Shown here piece by piece: positions 33,961 through 43,498 of a stretch of 64,000 nucleotides of DNA (position 1 is its first letter; the number at the start of each line of letters is the position of its first letter). Position numbers and translations under genes: made by a program. Location of the stretch: NCBI RefSeq assembly GCF_009933175.1, contig NZ_MAEJ01000004.1, positions 29,089 to 93,088 of the forward strand, given 5' to 3'. The notes under the pieces are model-generated. The model made no database searches, had not been told where the DNA came from, and was given only the letters and a program-made list of their open reading frames with translations. This DNA comes from Candidatus Enterococcus huntleyi. Its GTDB lineage: Bacteria; Bacillota; Bacilli; Lactobacillales; Enterococcaceae.

Positions 33961-35472
33961 TTATTTTACAAACTCTGCAGATTTAGTTCCTGCTTGGCGA
34001 CCGAAGATGATGATGTCAGCCACAGCATTTCCACCGATACGGTTATTTCCGTGTACGCCACCTGTTACTTCACCGGCTGCAAATAAACCAGGAATGACTT
34101 TATTTTCTGTATTCAAGACTTCTGTATTCGTGTTAATTTTCACGCCACCCATAGTGTGGTGAATCCCTGGTGCAATCGCAATTGCGTAGTAAGGACCTTT
34201 TGATAAATCGTTATCCATCGCTGTTTCACGGCCAAATTCGGCATCTTTTTTATCTGCTACAGCTTTGTTCCATGTTTCAACCGTAGTTTGTAAGTTATCT
34301 TCTGATACGTTAATTTCTTTTGCCAATGCTTCTAATGAATCAGCTGATTTCACTAAGCCTTGCTCTTCATAGAAATCGATCGCTTTCACACGTTCTTTAA
34401 CACCTGCATCAAAAATTAGGTACGCTGATTTTTCTGGAAGTGCAATAATTGCTGCTGAAACTTTATCACGTGTTTCCATTTCATTAAAGAAACGATTTCC
34501 TTCCTGGCTGACCAAGATAGCTCCTTCACCACGTACCGCTTCTGTAATCAATAATGATTTTGTTTGGTCAACAGTTGGGTGAATTTGGATTTGATCCATA
34601 TCCACTGTTTGGCCACCTAAAGCTTCGATCATCTTGATTCCGTCACCAGTTGAACCTGCTTGGTTAGTTGTGACATAGCCTTTTAATTCAGGTTTGTTCT
34701 CAACAACCATGTCCATGTTTGCGCCGAATCCGCCAGTTGTAACAACAACTGCTTTTGAAGAAACTGTTTTTTCTTCTTCGCCAATTTTTACGTTAACACC
34801 AGTCACAGTGCCATCTTTTTCGTTAATTTTTACAACATCCGCATTTACAAATAAAGGAATTTCACGTTCATGAATGTTCTTCATCAAACCATCCACTAAA
34901 TAGCCACCAACCGCTGAACCATCAGACGGACGATGCGTTCTTTTTTCGCTCATCCCACCTGTAGTTGTTAGGTTATCTAAAGTAATTCCCATAGAATCTA
35001 GCCAATCAATCGCAGCAGAAGAATTATCCACTAAGTAATGTAATAACTCTTGATCATTGGTTCCGCCACCGCCAGCTAATGATTCTTCGAAGAATTTATC
35101 ATTTGAATCTTCAATCCCTTGGTCTTTTTGGAATTTTGTTTCAGAAGCATTCATACCTGCTGAAGCTTTTGAAGTATTCCCACCAGCAACTGGCATTTTT
35201 TCTAAAATAACTGGATTCGCGCCAGCTTCTTTGGCTTGGATTGCCGCAGCCATCCCTGCGCCACCAGCCCCTACGATAACCACATCGTATGAATCTTTCA
35301 ACTCAGAAGGATCTGTATATTCTTGTGCTGAAGCCGCTGACGTTACATCAGAAGTTTCAGACGTTTTATCGGTCTTCGCTGACTCACTTGAATCTGTTTT
35401 TTTGTCGCTACCACAAGCTGTTAGCAGTAAAACAGAACTTAATACTAACAGTCCACTAAAAATCTTTTTCAT
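33961..35472 (-). CDS. Lipoprotein FAD-dependent reductase (fumarate/urocanate reductase family)
   Basis: A ~503-residue flavoprotein with a lipoprotein signal (lipobox LLTAC) and a Ser/Thr/Asp-rich linker. The FAD domain begins VVIVGAGGAGMAAA, then EKMPVAGGNTSKASAGMNA. Catalytic-site features of soluble fumarate reductases are present: QIHPT, EAVRGEGAIL, FFNEMETRDKVSA (the proton-donor Arg), HHTMGGV and GNNRIGGNA. There is no heme motif and no FMN-binding domain, so electrons must come from another carrier. It likely reduces an external enoate such as fumarate, urocanate or a shikimate-pathway derivative. ATG 35472 follows AAGGTGG. Confidence 0.85.
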   Translation of the reverse strand: MKKIFSGLLVLSSVLLLTACGSDKKTDSSESAKTDKTSETSDVTSAASAQEYTDPSELKDSYDVVIVGAGGAGMAAAIQAKEAGANPVILEKMPVAGGNTSKASAGMNASETKFQKDQGIEDSNDKFFEESLAGGGGTNDQELLHYLVDNSSAAIDWLDSMGITLDNLTTTGGMSEKRTHRPSDGSAVGGYLVDGLMKNIHEREIPLFVNADVVKINEKDGTVTGVNVKIGEEEKTVSSKAVVVTTGGFGANMDMVVENKPELKGYVTTNQAGSTGDGIKMIEALGGQTVDMDQIQIHPTVDQTKSLLITEAVRGEGAILVSQEGNRFFNEMETRDKVSAAIIALPEKSAYLIFDAGVKERVKAIDFYEEQGLVKSADSLEALAKEINVSEDNLQTTVETWNKAVADKKDAEFGRETAMDNDLSKGPYYAIAIAPGIHHTMGGVKINTNTEVLNTENKVIPGLFAAGEVTGGVHGNNRIGGNAVADIIIFGRQAGTKSAEFVK

Positions 35473-35856
35473 TTTTTTACCCACCTTTTTATTTTTTCAT
35501 AAAAAGTATATCACATCACAAAGATCCACAAAAAATAAAAAAATCTCATATTTTGCTCATTCAAAAACTCTGATTAATAGACCTATTTTATTCCAAAATG
35601 AGAATATCAGGAAATATAACAATCGCTATATTTATATAAATTAGAAAAAGATGAGAAATGAAGATAACGTTTTTTATGTTTTCTTTCATTCAGCTACTTT
35701 TTTTAGGAATTTAAATAAAACTCGATAAACCTTTGCGCGTAATTGTATACTGATAGCATAGATTAATTACTTGTATAAGCTTATCCTACTCAGCTAAGCC
35801 GTGACTTCATCTATCAAAGTCCTACCTACTTATTCTATTCAGAAAGGTGCACCGAT

Positions 35857-36372
35857 ATGACCACTTTAATTACCATCCGCGGAAATTCTGGTAGCGGAAA
35901 GACCACACTCGCCCTTGCGCTTCAAAAGAAATTAGGCCCGAATTATCTGCTCATTTCTCAGGATATGATTCGTCGTGAAATGCTCTATGTAAAGGATGGT
36001 CCTAAAACACCAGCCATTTCTTTACTCACAACGCTTCTATTATATGGCAAAGATAACTGTCCCTTTATTATTTTAGAAGGCATCCTAAATGCTAGCTGGT
36101 ATGCGCCGCTATTTGAAGTCGCAACCACCACATTTTCAACAAATCTTTTTGCTTATTACTATGACCTACCTTTTATTGAGACCTTCAGACGACATCAAAC
36201 AAAATCAACTGCTAGCGATTTTGGCGAACCCGAAATGAAACGTTGGTGGACAGAAAAAGATCTCGTCCCTCAACTACACGAAACGATACTCACTGCCAAA
36301 CTTTCACTAGACCAAACTCTTGAATTAATCTGGCAGGATCTAGCCCAGACAACCGATACGATTGAGCTGTAA
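35857..36372 (+). CDS. P-loop kinase-like AAA protein
   Basis: A 171-residue protein with Walker A GNSGSGKTTLA at residues ~9-19, ISQDMIRREML, and FIILEGIL as the Walker B-like strand. The layout matches zeta-toxin/uridine-kinase-like P-loop phosphotransferases found as single genes in lactic acid bacteria. The substrate is unknown, and no antitoxin-like gene is adjacent. Confidence 0.75.
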   Translation: MTTLITIRGNSGSGKTTLALALQKKLGPNYLLISQDMIRREMLYVKDGPKTPAISLLTTLLLYGKDNCPFIILEGILNASWYAPLFEVATTTFSTNLFAYYYDLPFIETFRRHQTKSTASDFGEPEMKRWWTEKDLVPQLHETILTAKLSLDQTLELIWQDLAQTTDTIEL

Positions 36373-36386
36373 GTGGGTACGCTGGC

Positions 36387-36430
36387 TACTCACCGGGTAA
36401 TTATTACCCAGTTGTTTTACCCACTATTTA
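36387..36430. repeat. Nested GGGTAA-type palindrome
   Basis: GGGTAATTATTACCC is nested inside AGTGGGTA/TACCCACT-type arms just after the kinase-like gene. It belongs to the GGTAA-rich hairpin class also seen near 23450, 24250 and 37300. Confidence 0.5.
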
Positions 36431-36562
36431 ATAAAAGAATAGTTCAGAAATCTTTCAGTAACTTCTCTTTTTGATATTTCAAAACCATTCAATTTGTGCT
36501 ACTATCCTATTTAAGAACTTTTTCATCATTTTCTCATAAAAAATTAAAGGAGGTAGATTTGA

Positions 36563-37264
36563 ATGGTTTTAGTAGGCTCACTAGCAGACAGTTTAGGGAT
36601 TGTTATCGGTAGTCTTTTAGGCATTCTCTTGCGAAATATCAATGAACAAACCAAAGACACAGTCACAAAAGGAATTGGGTTAGGCGTGATTATTTTAGCC
36701 ATTCAAATGGGGATTCAAGCCACCTCTTTTATTATCATTGTCATCAGTATCTGCTTAGGTGGTTTAATCGGTGAATGGCTCAAAATTGAAGATGCCATGG
36801 GCCGCTTTGGGCTCTTTTTAGAAAATCGCTTTGCGCGCGGTAATGGCAACTTTTCTGAAGGCTTTGTCACCGCCACTCTAATTTTCGTGATTGGCTCGAT
36901 GGGCATTATCGGTGCCATCGAAAGTGGCGTTTCTGGAAACCACCAAACACTGTTAACTAAAGCCGTCATGGATGCCTTTATGGCCAGTATGTTGACCGCA
37001 TCTTTGGGTGTTGGTGTGCTTTTTTCAGCTATTCCTGTCTTAATCTATCAAGGGGCAATTACTCTTTTTGCGCGTTTTATTATCCAATATGTTCCTGACG
37101 CACTGTTGGATATCATCATGGATCAGATCAGCGTCATCGGAGGTTTAATGATCTTAGCGATTGGTTTGAATGTCATGAAACTCACTAAGATTCGGGTCTC
37201 AAACTTTCTACCAGGTATTCTGGTCTTAATCGCAATCTTAGTAGTTCAATATTATTATTTCTAA
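36563..37264 (+). CDS. DUF554 family membrane protein
   Basis: A 233-residue membrane protein with six to seven hydrophobic segments. The repeated Gly-rich helices (SLADSLGIVIGSLLGILL, GGLIGEWLKIEDAMGRFG, GSMGIIGAIESG) are typical of DUF554 (YdfK/YqgA-like), a putative transporter of unknown substrate. AAAGGAGG precedes the ATG. Confidence 0.88.
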   Translation: MVLVGSLADSLGIVIGSLLGILLRNINEQTKDTVTKGIGLGVIILAIQMGIQATSFIIIVISICLGGLIGEWLKIEDAMGRFGLFLENRFARGNGNFSEGFVTATLIFVIGSMGIIGAIESGVSGNHQTLLTKAVMDAFMASMLTASLGVGVLFSAIPVLIYQGAITLFARFIIQYVPDALLDIIMDQISVIGGLMILAIGLNVMKLTKIRVSNFLPGILVLIAILVVQYYYF

Positions 37265-37285
37265 CCGGAACACCTACCTATCAAA

Positions 37286-37332
37286 AGAAGCGGGTAACAC
37301 CTAGTAAATTACCTAGGTATTACCCGCTTTTC
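37286..37332 (+). terminator. Terminator of the DUF554 gene
   Basis: AAGCGGGTAA and TTACCCGCTT form a 10-bp stem with CTTTTC following; the loop holds the TAAATTACCTAGGTA motif shared with 24250. Confidence 0.75.
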
Positions 37333-37366
37333 ATTTAAACTATCATCTCATTCAGTTCAACTACGC

Positions 37367-38125
37367 TTATCCGTGTTTCAAGACATCTAAGATTGTCCGT
37401 AATTCACCCACTGGAACTTGACCAGGTGCTGAAGCTTGACCTGCTGCACCAAATGTTGCGTCGGAACCAAACGTTTGACCTGATACACGACTCACCATAC
37501 CCAATGCGCCCATCGACATAGTAATTAGTGGACGATCAGAGTACTCACGTTTCATTTCTTCTGTCGCTGAAAGCAACGTTAAGACATCCGCAGCAGTTTG
37601 CGGCATTACCGCTATTTTGCAGATATCAGCGCCTTTATCTTGCATCATACGCAAACGATTCACAATCTCAGCTTGAGCCGGTGTTGCATGGAAATCATGG
37701 TTACACATCACGATTTTCACGTCTTTTTCATGCGCTTTTGCGATTAGCTGGGCTGCTGCTTCCGCTGGCATAAACAACTCAACATCGATTAAGTCAGCTT
37801 TACCTGAAGCAACGACTTCTTCATAAATTGAAAAATATTGCGCATCTGGCAACTCTAGCTCGCCGCCTTCTTTTTTGGTACGGAACGTTACTAATAAAGG
37901 TTTATTTAGGCATTCGCTCAATTTTTTTGACAACTCAGCTACTTTTTTACCATCGGTTACTTCATCAAAAAAATCAATTCGCCATTCAATAATATCGCAA
38001 TCTAGCTGTGCTAATTTCTGTGCTTCTGCTAAAATTCCAGCCTCAGTCTTTTCTACTAAAGGAACAATGATTTTCGGTAATCCTTCCCCAATCACTACAT
38101 CAGCCACTTTAACTGTCTTCATCTC
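37367..38125 (-). CDS. aroD: 3-dehydroquinate dehydratase, type I
   Basis: A 252-residue class I enzyme interconverting 3-dehydroquinate and 3-dehydroshikimate through a Schiff base. EWRIDFF, TFRTKKEGGE, the catalytic His in MCNHDFHATP and the Schiff-base Lys in DICKIAVMP are all present, and SMGALGMVSR closes the site. ATG 38125 is used; the longer frame to 38188 has no family support. The gene is last in a cluster with a quinate/shikimate dehydrogenase and MFS transporter, like ydiN-ydiB-aroD of E. coli, so a catabolic role is as likely as a biosynthetic one. Confidence 0.95.
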   Translation of the reverse strand, partial: EMKTVKVADVVIGEGLPKIIVPLVEKTEAGILAEAQKLAQLDCDIIEWRIDFFDEVTDGKKVAELSKKLSECLNKPLLVTFRTKKEGGELELPDAQYFSIYEEVVASGKADLIDVELFMPAEAAAQLIAKAHEKDVKIVMCNHDFHATPAQAEIVNRLRMMQDKGADICKIAVMPQTAADVLTLLSATEEMKREYSDRPLITMSMGALGMVSRVSGQTFGSDATFGAAGQASAPGQVPVGELRTILDVLKHG

Positions 38126-38218
38126 GTTTCGCTCCCTTTTTCCTATAATTTTACAAATATAGGCATTGGCTGAACGTTTCCATACCAATGTCTATTCTAT
38201 TTTTAGTTCTAATTTTTA

Positions 38219-39427
38219 TTAAGCTTCACTGGTATCGATTGTTTGACGATAACGAATGAAGATGACCACTGCAAGTACAAAACCGATCCCTGCAATGATT
38301 GTATCAAATAACATGATGTTGCGTACACTAGTTTCAGCAATTTTAGCAGCTGCTACAGGAATTACAAAGGATGCGATACTACCGAAAGTATAGAAAATTC
38401 CAGTAATTGTACCTTTTCCAGCTGGGAACATTTCGCCCATCACGGTTAAACCTAACTGTAAAACACCGCCTGCCGCAAAGAAACCAACTAAACCTGCACC
38501 CACGGTACAAACCAATGGTGTTGGGAATGCCCACATCACCAAAATCGTTGCAAAAGAGACTAATGTATAGAGTAGCACAAGGTAAATCGGACGAACTTTT
38601 GCAGCAACTACCGCTGTAAACGCCACGCATAATAATGAGCCCATTGAATAATAAGACACCAAAACACCCGCATTTTCAGCAGCCATACCCGCCGCTTTTT
38701 CCCCATAAGTTCCGATAAACTGACTAATTAAATAGAAGGTTGCTTGTGCAATAAAACCATAGATGACAAACGCGACCCCTTCAATAGCCATTTTAGGTTT
38801 CGATTTAAATTTCGTTGTTGGCGCTTGTTGAACCGCACCTTCTGTCCCTTCAGCTGCCTGTTTTTCCTCTTGATCAGGAAACGGACGCTTCCATAAATAT
38901 AAAGAATTCAGCACTAAAATAACAGCAACAGCAACGAATGACCAACCAAACCATAAGCCAGAAGAGACCAAAAATTTGATCATTAACGGTAAAGCAAACT
39001 GACCAATTTGAATAAATGCTTTAAGTAAGACATTGGCCGTTCCAGCTGTTTTAGGAAATGATTCCATCAACGCAGGATAAGTCCCTGAATCCAAGAATGA
39101 GTTCGCAATCCCGGCAATAACCGCAAAGAACATTGCTACCTCAACACTCGGGCTGAATACTATCCCGAAGAAATAGGCCATATACGTCACCATTCCTAAA
39201 TAAATGAATGGTTTTCTACCAAATTTGTCAGACAATCGACCAGAAATCATAATCGCAATCAATCGACCAATCCCCAACATAGAAATAACTTTTGCAATGC
39301 CCATTAAATCTGTATCCCACTGATCCATCAAAGCATTCTGATTTTGAGAAATAATAATAACTCCAATCCCGTGAACAACATAGTTCATGTACAACCCTAT
39401 CGCGGTTGGCATATATCTATTTTTCAT
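38219..39427 (-). CDS. MFS transporter (YdiN-like), probable quinate/shikimate carrier
   Basis: A 402-residue permease with twelve predicted helices. The MFS loop motif is SGRLSDKFGRKPFIY near residue 60. A charged loop rich in Glu and Gln lies at residues ~185-205. Together with the dehydrogenase and aroD it repeats the E. coli ydiN-ydiB-aroD order. Transport of quinate, shikimate or a related acid is inferred from context. Confidence 0.85.
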   Translation of the reverse strand: MKNRYMPTAIGLYMNYVVHGIGVIIISQNQNALMDQWDTDLMGIAKVISMLGIGRLIAIMISGRLSDKFGRKPFIYLGMVTYMAYFFGIVFSPSVEVAMFFAVIAGIANSFLDSGTYPALMESFPKTAGTANVLLKAFIQIGQFALPLMIKFLVSSGLWFGWSFVAVAVILVLNSLYLWKRPFPDQEEKQAAEGTEGAVQQAPTTKFKSKPKMAIEGVAFVIYGFIAQATFYLISQFIGTYGEKAAGMAAENAGVLVSYYSMGSLLCVAFTAVVAAKVRPIYLVLLYTLVSFATILVMWAFPTPLVCTVGAGLVGFFAAGGVLQLGLTVMGEMFPAGKGTITGIFYTFGSIASFVIPVAAAKIAETSVRNIMLFDTIIAGIGFVLAVVIFIRYRQTIDTSEA

Positions 39428-39476
39428 TGTCTATCCCCTTAGTTTTATTCTTTCGTCTTTAATCATTAGTCTTTAC

Positions 39477-40355
39477 TTAGTCTTTAAATAACAACTCTTT
39501 AATATAATCAACGGGCATATCTTCACCAGTAAATAAATTGAAGGCTTCTGCTCCTTGGTATAACATCATGCCCAAACCATTGATTGTTTTCTTCGCACCA
39601 TGTTCTTTAGCGAATTTCAATAGTTTTGTTTCTTTAGGAATGTAGACCACATCGAAGACCACTAATTCGTCGTGAATCATTTCAGGATCGTTGATTAAGC
39701 TTTCATTTTCTAATGGCTTCATACCCACGCCTGTTGCATCAATGTAAATACTACTTTCAGCAATCGATTTTTTGAAGGCTGCTTGGTCTTTTAATGAAGT
39801 CAATGTAGCTTTACAGTCAGTTTTGCTGTTAATTTTTTTGACGGTTTCTTTGGCTGTTTCAAACGCCGCATCTTCAATATTGAAAATCCGTAATTCTTTG
39901 ACGCCGTCTAACGCTGCTTGGATGGCAATCGCTGTTCCAGCACCACCGGCTCCGGTCATGGTCACGATTTGATCTTTCACTTCCACGCCTTCTTCACGTA
40001 AAGAACGCATCGCCCCTGTTCCGTCAGTGATGTGGCCAACTAAATGTCCTTTGCCATCTTTGTTGACTACTGTGTTAACAGCGCCAGCTAATTCAGCTGC
40101 TGGTGATAATTCATCCAGGTGCTGAATGACTGCTTGTTTATTCGGCATTGATACGTTAGATCCGCGGATTCCTAACGCACGAATCCCTTTGACTGCATCT
40201 TCTAATTCTTCATTTCCCACTTCAAACGCTAAGTAGGCATAATCCATTCCTAATTTAGCAAATGCTTCATTATGCATCGTTGGTGATAAACTATGTCTGA
40301 TTGGTGTCGCAATCAGCCCAATTAATAATGTGTGTCCGTCTAATCTTTCTGTCAT
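39477..40355 (-). CDS. Quinate/shikimate dehydrogenase (YdiB-like)
   Basis: A 292-residue dehydrogenase. The substrate-binding segment is [15 protein letters not shown], the catalytic Lys lies in SMPNKQAV, and the Asp in TDGTGAM. The dinucleotide loop is [10 protein letters not shown], followed by IFNIEDA in place of the NRxxxR NADP motif of AroE, which suggests NAD use. [15 protein letters not shown] is a YdiB hallmark. The pattern favours a catabolic quinate/shikimate enzyme over biosynthetic AroE. Confidence 0.9.
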   Translation of the reverse strand: MTERLDGHTLLIGLIATPIRHSLSPTMHNEAFAKLGMDYAYLAFEVGNEELEDAVKGIRALGIRGSNVSMPNKQAVIQHLDELSPAAELAGAVNTVVNKDGKGHLVGHITDGTGAMRSLREEGVEVKDQIVTMTGAGGAGTAIAIQAALDGVKELRIFNIEDAAFETAKETVKKINSKTDCKATLTSLKDQAAFKKSIAESSIYIDATGVGMKPLENESLINDPEMIHDELVVFDVVYIPKETKLLKFAKEHGAKKTINGLGMMLYQGAEAFNLFTGEDMPVDYIKELLFKD

Positions 40356-40528
40356 GCTCAGTTCCTCACTTTTGAATTTATTTTTATGGGACTGAGAAAA
40401 TTGGAAAAGAATTCATTTTGCGTGTGAAAGTTTCTTTAAATGAACGCCCTCACTCGCCCGATTCTTTTGATCAGAGTTTCTAACCTCAGTCAGATTCCTC
40501 TTTATTTTCTCAATCCCGGTTGCCTAAA

Positions 40529-42571
40529 TCAAGCTTCTTTTATTGTTGAAAAGACCGCTTTTTGTGTCCGATCGTAATCAACTTTTTCAATAGTTTTCAA
40601 AATATCCCGTGCTTCCTTGGTTCCTTCAATAATTCGACGAGCCACTTTACTATCCCCGATATTGACTAAGGTTGCATCATTCACTCGTGCATAATTCCGT
40701 AATTCATCCATTAACGGCGCGTCTGCTTTCATACCTAAGCACACAAAACCTAAATCAAAATTCAATTCTTTCATCTCGCCACTCGGTAATTCCACTTTGA
40801 AATTATCTGAATTAACTTGCATCAACTTAGTCGATGTGTAGACATTAACGTCAAAGTCACGGACGATTTCCATCATCGCTAACTTGGTAATTAAGTCTAA
40901 GTCTTTCCCGATTTCTGGCTGCATTTCAACGATGCTGACTGATTTAGCACCACGCTCAGCATAATACTCAACCATATCCAGACCTACAGCACCACCACCG
41001 ATGACGACGACTTCTTTGCCTTCAAACTCATTAAACTGTTCCATGTTACCCAAAACATCAAAAATTGAAAAGACTTTCCGATTTTCTTCAGCCAAGGCGT
41101 CATGTAAGCCATTAATCGGCGGTAACAAAGGTTTCGCACCCGTCGCATTAAGGATAATATCGACATCTTTCCCTGCCAAATCAGCCATTGTGAAAGAATG
41201 ATTTAAATGAATCGTTAAGTTATCTAACTCGGCACAACGATTCTCTAGATAGGTAATGAAATCGGCAATTCTATTTTTATCAGGCAAGCGCGAAATCTCT
41301 TGGCCCAAGCCACCTAAATAAGATTTTTGTTCATATAAATCGACCGTCACACCGACTTCGGCTGCTGTTGCTGCGGCTTCAAGACCCGCTGTTCCGCCAC
41401 CAATTACGACCATTTTTAATGGCTGCTTGACTTGGTTTTGTTTGTAATCCTCTTCATAATAAAGATCTGGATTGACCGTACAACGGATTGGACGTGATTT
41501 ATTGATTCGATGATCCGCACAACCGATATTACAAGAAATACATTTTCTCAGTAAATGTTCTTGGTTGTTTTCCACTTTATTAACCCAATTTGGTTCAGCA
41601 ATCAAGCCACGGCCCATCGCCAACAAATCAGCATCGCCATTTTCTAGAATCTCAGCTGCTCTTCTTGGGCTACGGATATTTCCAGAAGTCACAATGACTT
41701 TATCCGGATATTTTTCTTTCACCGCTTTAGCCATATAAGAACGCCAGCCATCTTCTAAGTTCATTTTATCAATTTGATACTGCAAATTATCATTCAAAGC
41801 AGCCGACACGTTTAAAATATCAACTTCGTCCGCAAAATATTTCAAAATATCCAACGAATCCTCTAAACTATTTCCCCCTGCTAATAATTCATCTGCGCTA
41901 AAGCGTAAAGAAATAGGGAAAAACGGTCCAACCGCCTGACGCACAGCCTCAATCACCAATGTCGTGAAACGCGCGCGATTCTCAGCAGAACCACCAAATT
42001 TATCTGTTCTTTTATTATATAAAGGAGAGAGGAATTGGCATAATAGATACGAATGTCCTGCGTGAATTTCCACACAGTCGAAGCCAGCACGCTGCGCACG
42101 AGCTGCGGCTTCCCCATAGCGAGCAACAATCTCGTAGATTTCTTCCTCCGTCAAAGGACGCGGTGCTGGATTGCCTGCCTTACTCGGCACGTCAGAAGCT
42201 GAAACAGCCTGTTTGCCATTTAAACGTAAGCCATAAGCCGAAGCACCCGCATGGTTAATTTGAACAGAAGTCGCTGCACCATAGGCATGCATCAATTCAT
42301 TAAAACGCCATAATCCTGGAATATATTGATCATTATCAATTCTCAGCTGCGACGTCCCATTCGTTCCCATTGGATAATCAAAGCAGACATTCTCAAGCGT
42401 AATCAGCCCCGTTCCGCCTTTCGCTCTTTGCTCATAGTAAGCAAGATGATCCTCATTAAAAGTCCCATCCATATTGGCAAAATTTGTGCCCATCGGTGGC
42501 ATAATTACTCTATTTTTCAGAGACATTCGTTTAATTGTCAATGGTTCAAAAATCGCTTGATAATTATTCAT
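40529..42571 (-). CDS. Old-yellow-enzyme-like FMN/FAD/4Fe-4S oxidoreductase (enoate reductase family)
   Basis: A 680-residue multidomain flavoenzyme. Residues ~1-350 form an FMN TIM barrel (NRVIMPPMGTN, EIHAGHSYLLCQFLSP, NKRTDKFGGS). Cysteines in CISCNIGC plus a later CTVNP bind a 4Fe-4S cluster. Residues ~380-660 bind FAD and NAD(H) (VVIGGGTAGLEAA, VVIGGGAVGLDM). This is the layout of 2,4-dienoyl-CoA reductase, enoate reductase and bile-acid BaiCD/BaiH. In this cluster it probably reduces a C=C bond of a shikimate-derived enoate under anaerobic conditions. Confidence 0.88.
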   Translation of the reverse strand: MNNYQAIFEPLTIKRMSLKNRVIMPPMGTNFANMDGTFNEDHLAYYEQRAKGGTGLITLENVCFDYPMGTNGTSQLRIDNDQYIPGLWRFNELMHAYGAATSVQINHAGASAYGLRLNGKQAVSASDVPSKAGNPAPRPLTEEEIYEIVARYGEAAARAQRAGFDCVEIHAGHSYLLCQFLSPLYNKRTDKFGGSAENRARFTTLVIEAVRQAVGPFFPISLRFSADELLAGGNSLEDSLDILKYFADEVDILNVSAALNDNLQYQIDKMNLEDGWRSYMAKAVKEKYPDKVIVTSGNIRSPRRAAEILENGDADLLAMGRGLIAEPNWVNKVENNQEHLLRKCISCNIGCADHRINKSRPIRCTVNPDLYYEEDYKQNQVKQPLKMVVIGGGTAGLEAAATAAEVGVTVDLYEQKSYLGGLGQEISRLPDKNRIADFITYLENRCAELDNLTIHLNHSFTMADLAGKDVDIILNATGAKPLLPPINGLHDALAEENRKVFSIFDVLGNMEQFNEFEGKEVVVIGGGAVGLDMVEYYAERGAKSVSIVEMQPEIGKDLDLITKLAMMEIVRDFDVNVYTSTKLMQVNSDNFKVELPSGEMKELNFDLGFVCLGMKADAPLMDELRNYARVNDATLVNIGDSKVARRIIEGTKEARDILKTIEKVDYDRTQKAVFSTIKEA

Positions 42572-42897
42572 GACTATCCTTCTTTCTCCAAATTAATATT
42601 TTCACAATCTAATTACCTATAGTTTAATCTATCTATTCAATAAAAACTAATACTTTTTTATCGAACAAACAATCAATATAATTTATCAATTATTCAATCA
42701 CCAGTTTCCTCTTTATAATAATTTTGTTAATAGACTATCTGCATAAGATTCGTGTATTTCCTTTTTCTAAAAACCAAAAACAAAAATTGGTATACCTGTT
42801 TTTTTGACTTTAAAACGATATTCTATTGACTTTTACCCTAAATGGTATATATTATAAGTGTAGGGATTAATTACTTATCCGATAGGAGGAGAGAACC
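42572..42897. other. Divergent intergenic region with the promoter of the small secreted protein
   Basis: On plus, TTGACT (42826-42831) is followed after 16-18 bp by TATATT/TATTAT (42848-42855), then AGGAGGAG before the ATG at 42898. The left part is AT-rich, with no other feature seen. Confidence 0.65.
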
Positions 42898-43287
42898 ATG
42901 AGAAAATTCGTCGTATTGTTTAGTTTAGCTGTATTTGGTTTAGGACTTGCTGCACCTATGACCACCTTTGCTGCAGAGCAAGTGACACCTGTTGCTCACA
43001 CAGATCAAGTTGTGTATGCAATTCCAGAAGGAGTGAAAAACATCACTGCGATTAACTTTGACCGTGGCGTCTTCTCTCCTGATGTTTATTTAAGCAATCG
43101 GCTGATGAATGCCATCACTTGGGCCGGTGGAGGTGCTGTAGCTGTCCTTGTAGCGGCTATCCCTGGCATAGGCATTCAGATGGCCACAGTCGTTGTTCAA
43201 GCAGTGAAAGAATATACGGGTACAGTAACAGATGGGATTGTTATCCATATCACCAATGGCTTAGTCGAATACGTAGAAGCCCAATAA
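42898..43287 (+). CDS. Small secreted protein, unknown (possible bacteriocin-like peptide)
   Basis: A 129-residue precursor with a clear Sec signal (MRKFVVLFSLAVFGLGLAA, cleavage near TTFA-A at residue ~28). The mature ~100 residues are non-basic and contain a Gly/Ala/Val-rich hydrophobic segment (WAGGGAVAVLVAAIPGIGI) flanked by polar parts, and have no cysteine. It has its own strong promoter and terminator and sits between the enoate-reductase and MFS/LysR genes. I recognise no family. A pore-forming or surface-active role is a guess. Confidence 0.75.
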   Translation: MRKFVVLFSLAVFGLGLAAPMTTFAAEQVTPVAHTDQVVYAIPEGVKNITAINFDRGVFSPDVYLSNRLMNAITWAGGGAVAVLVAAIPGIGIQMATVVVQAVKEYTGTVTDGIVIHITNGLVEYVEAQ

Positions 43288-43327
43288 ATTAGCTATTCAA
43301 TTATAGCTACTACGTACAAAATAAAAA

Positions 43328-43372
43328 CAAGGAGAATGGCCTTCAGTTTGAAGGGGCTTCTCCTTGTTTTTG
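43328..43372 (+). terminator. Terminator of the small secreted protein gene
   Basis: CAAGGAGAA and TTCTCCTTG with an inner CTTC/GAAG stem, followed by TTTTTG. Confidence 0.88.
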
Positions 43373-43498
43373 CTCTTTATCAAGTCAAATTGACCTAGCT
43401 TTTGTTTATAGTTGATAAATTTATCCAAATTCATTTACTTATAATTCATTTTTTACCGTACAGTATGTAGTCGTTCAGTAATTCCTTCACTTACTATT

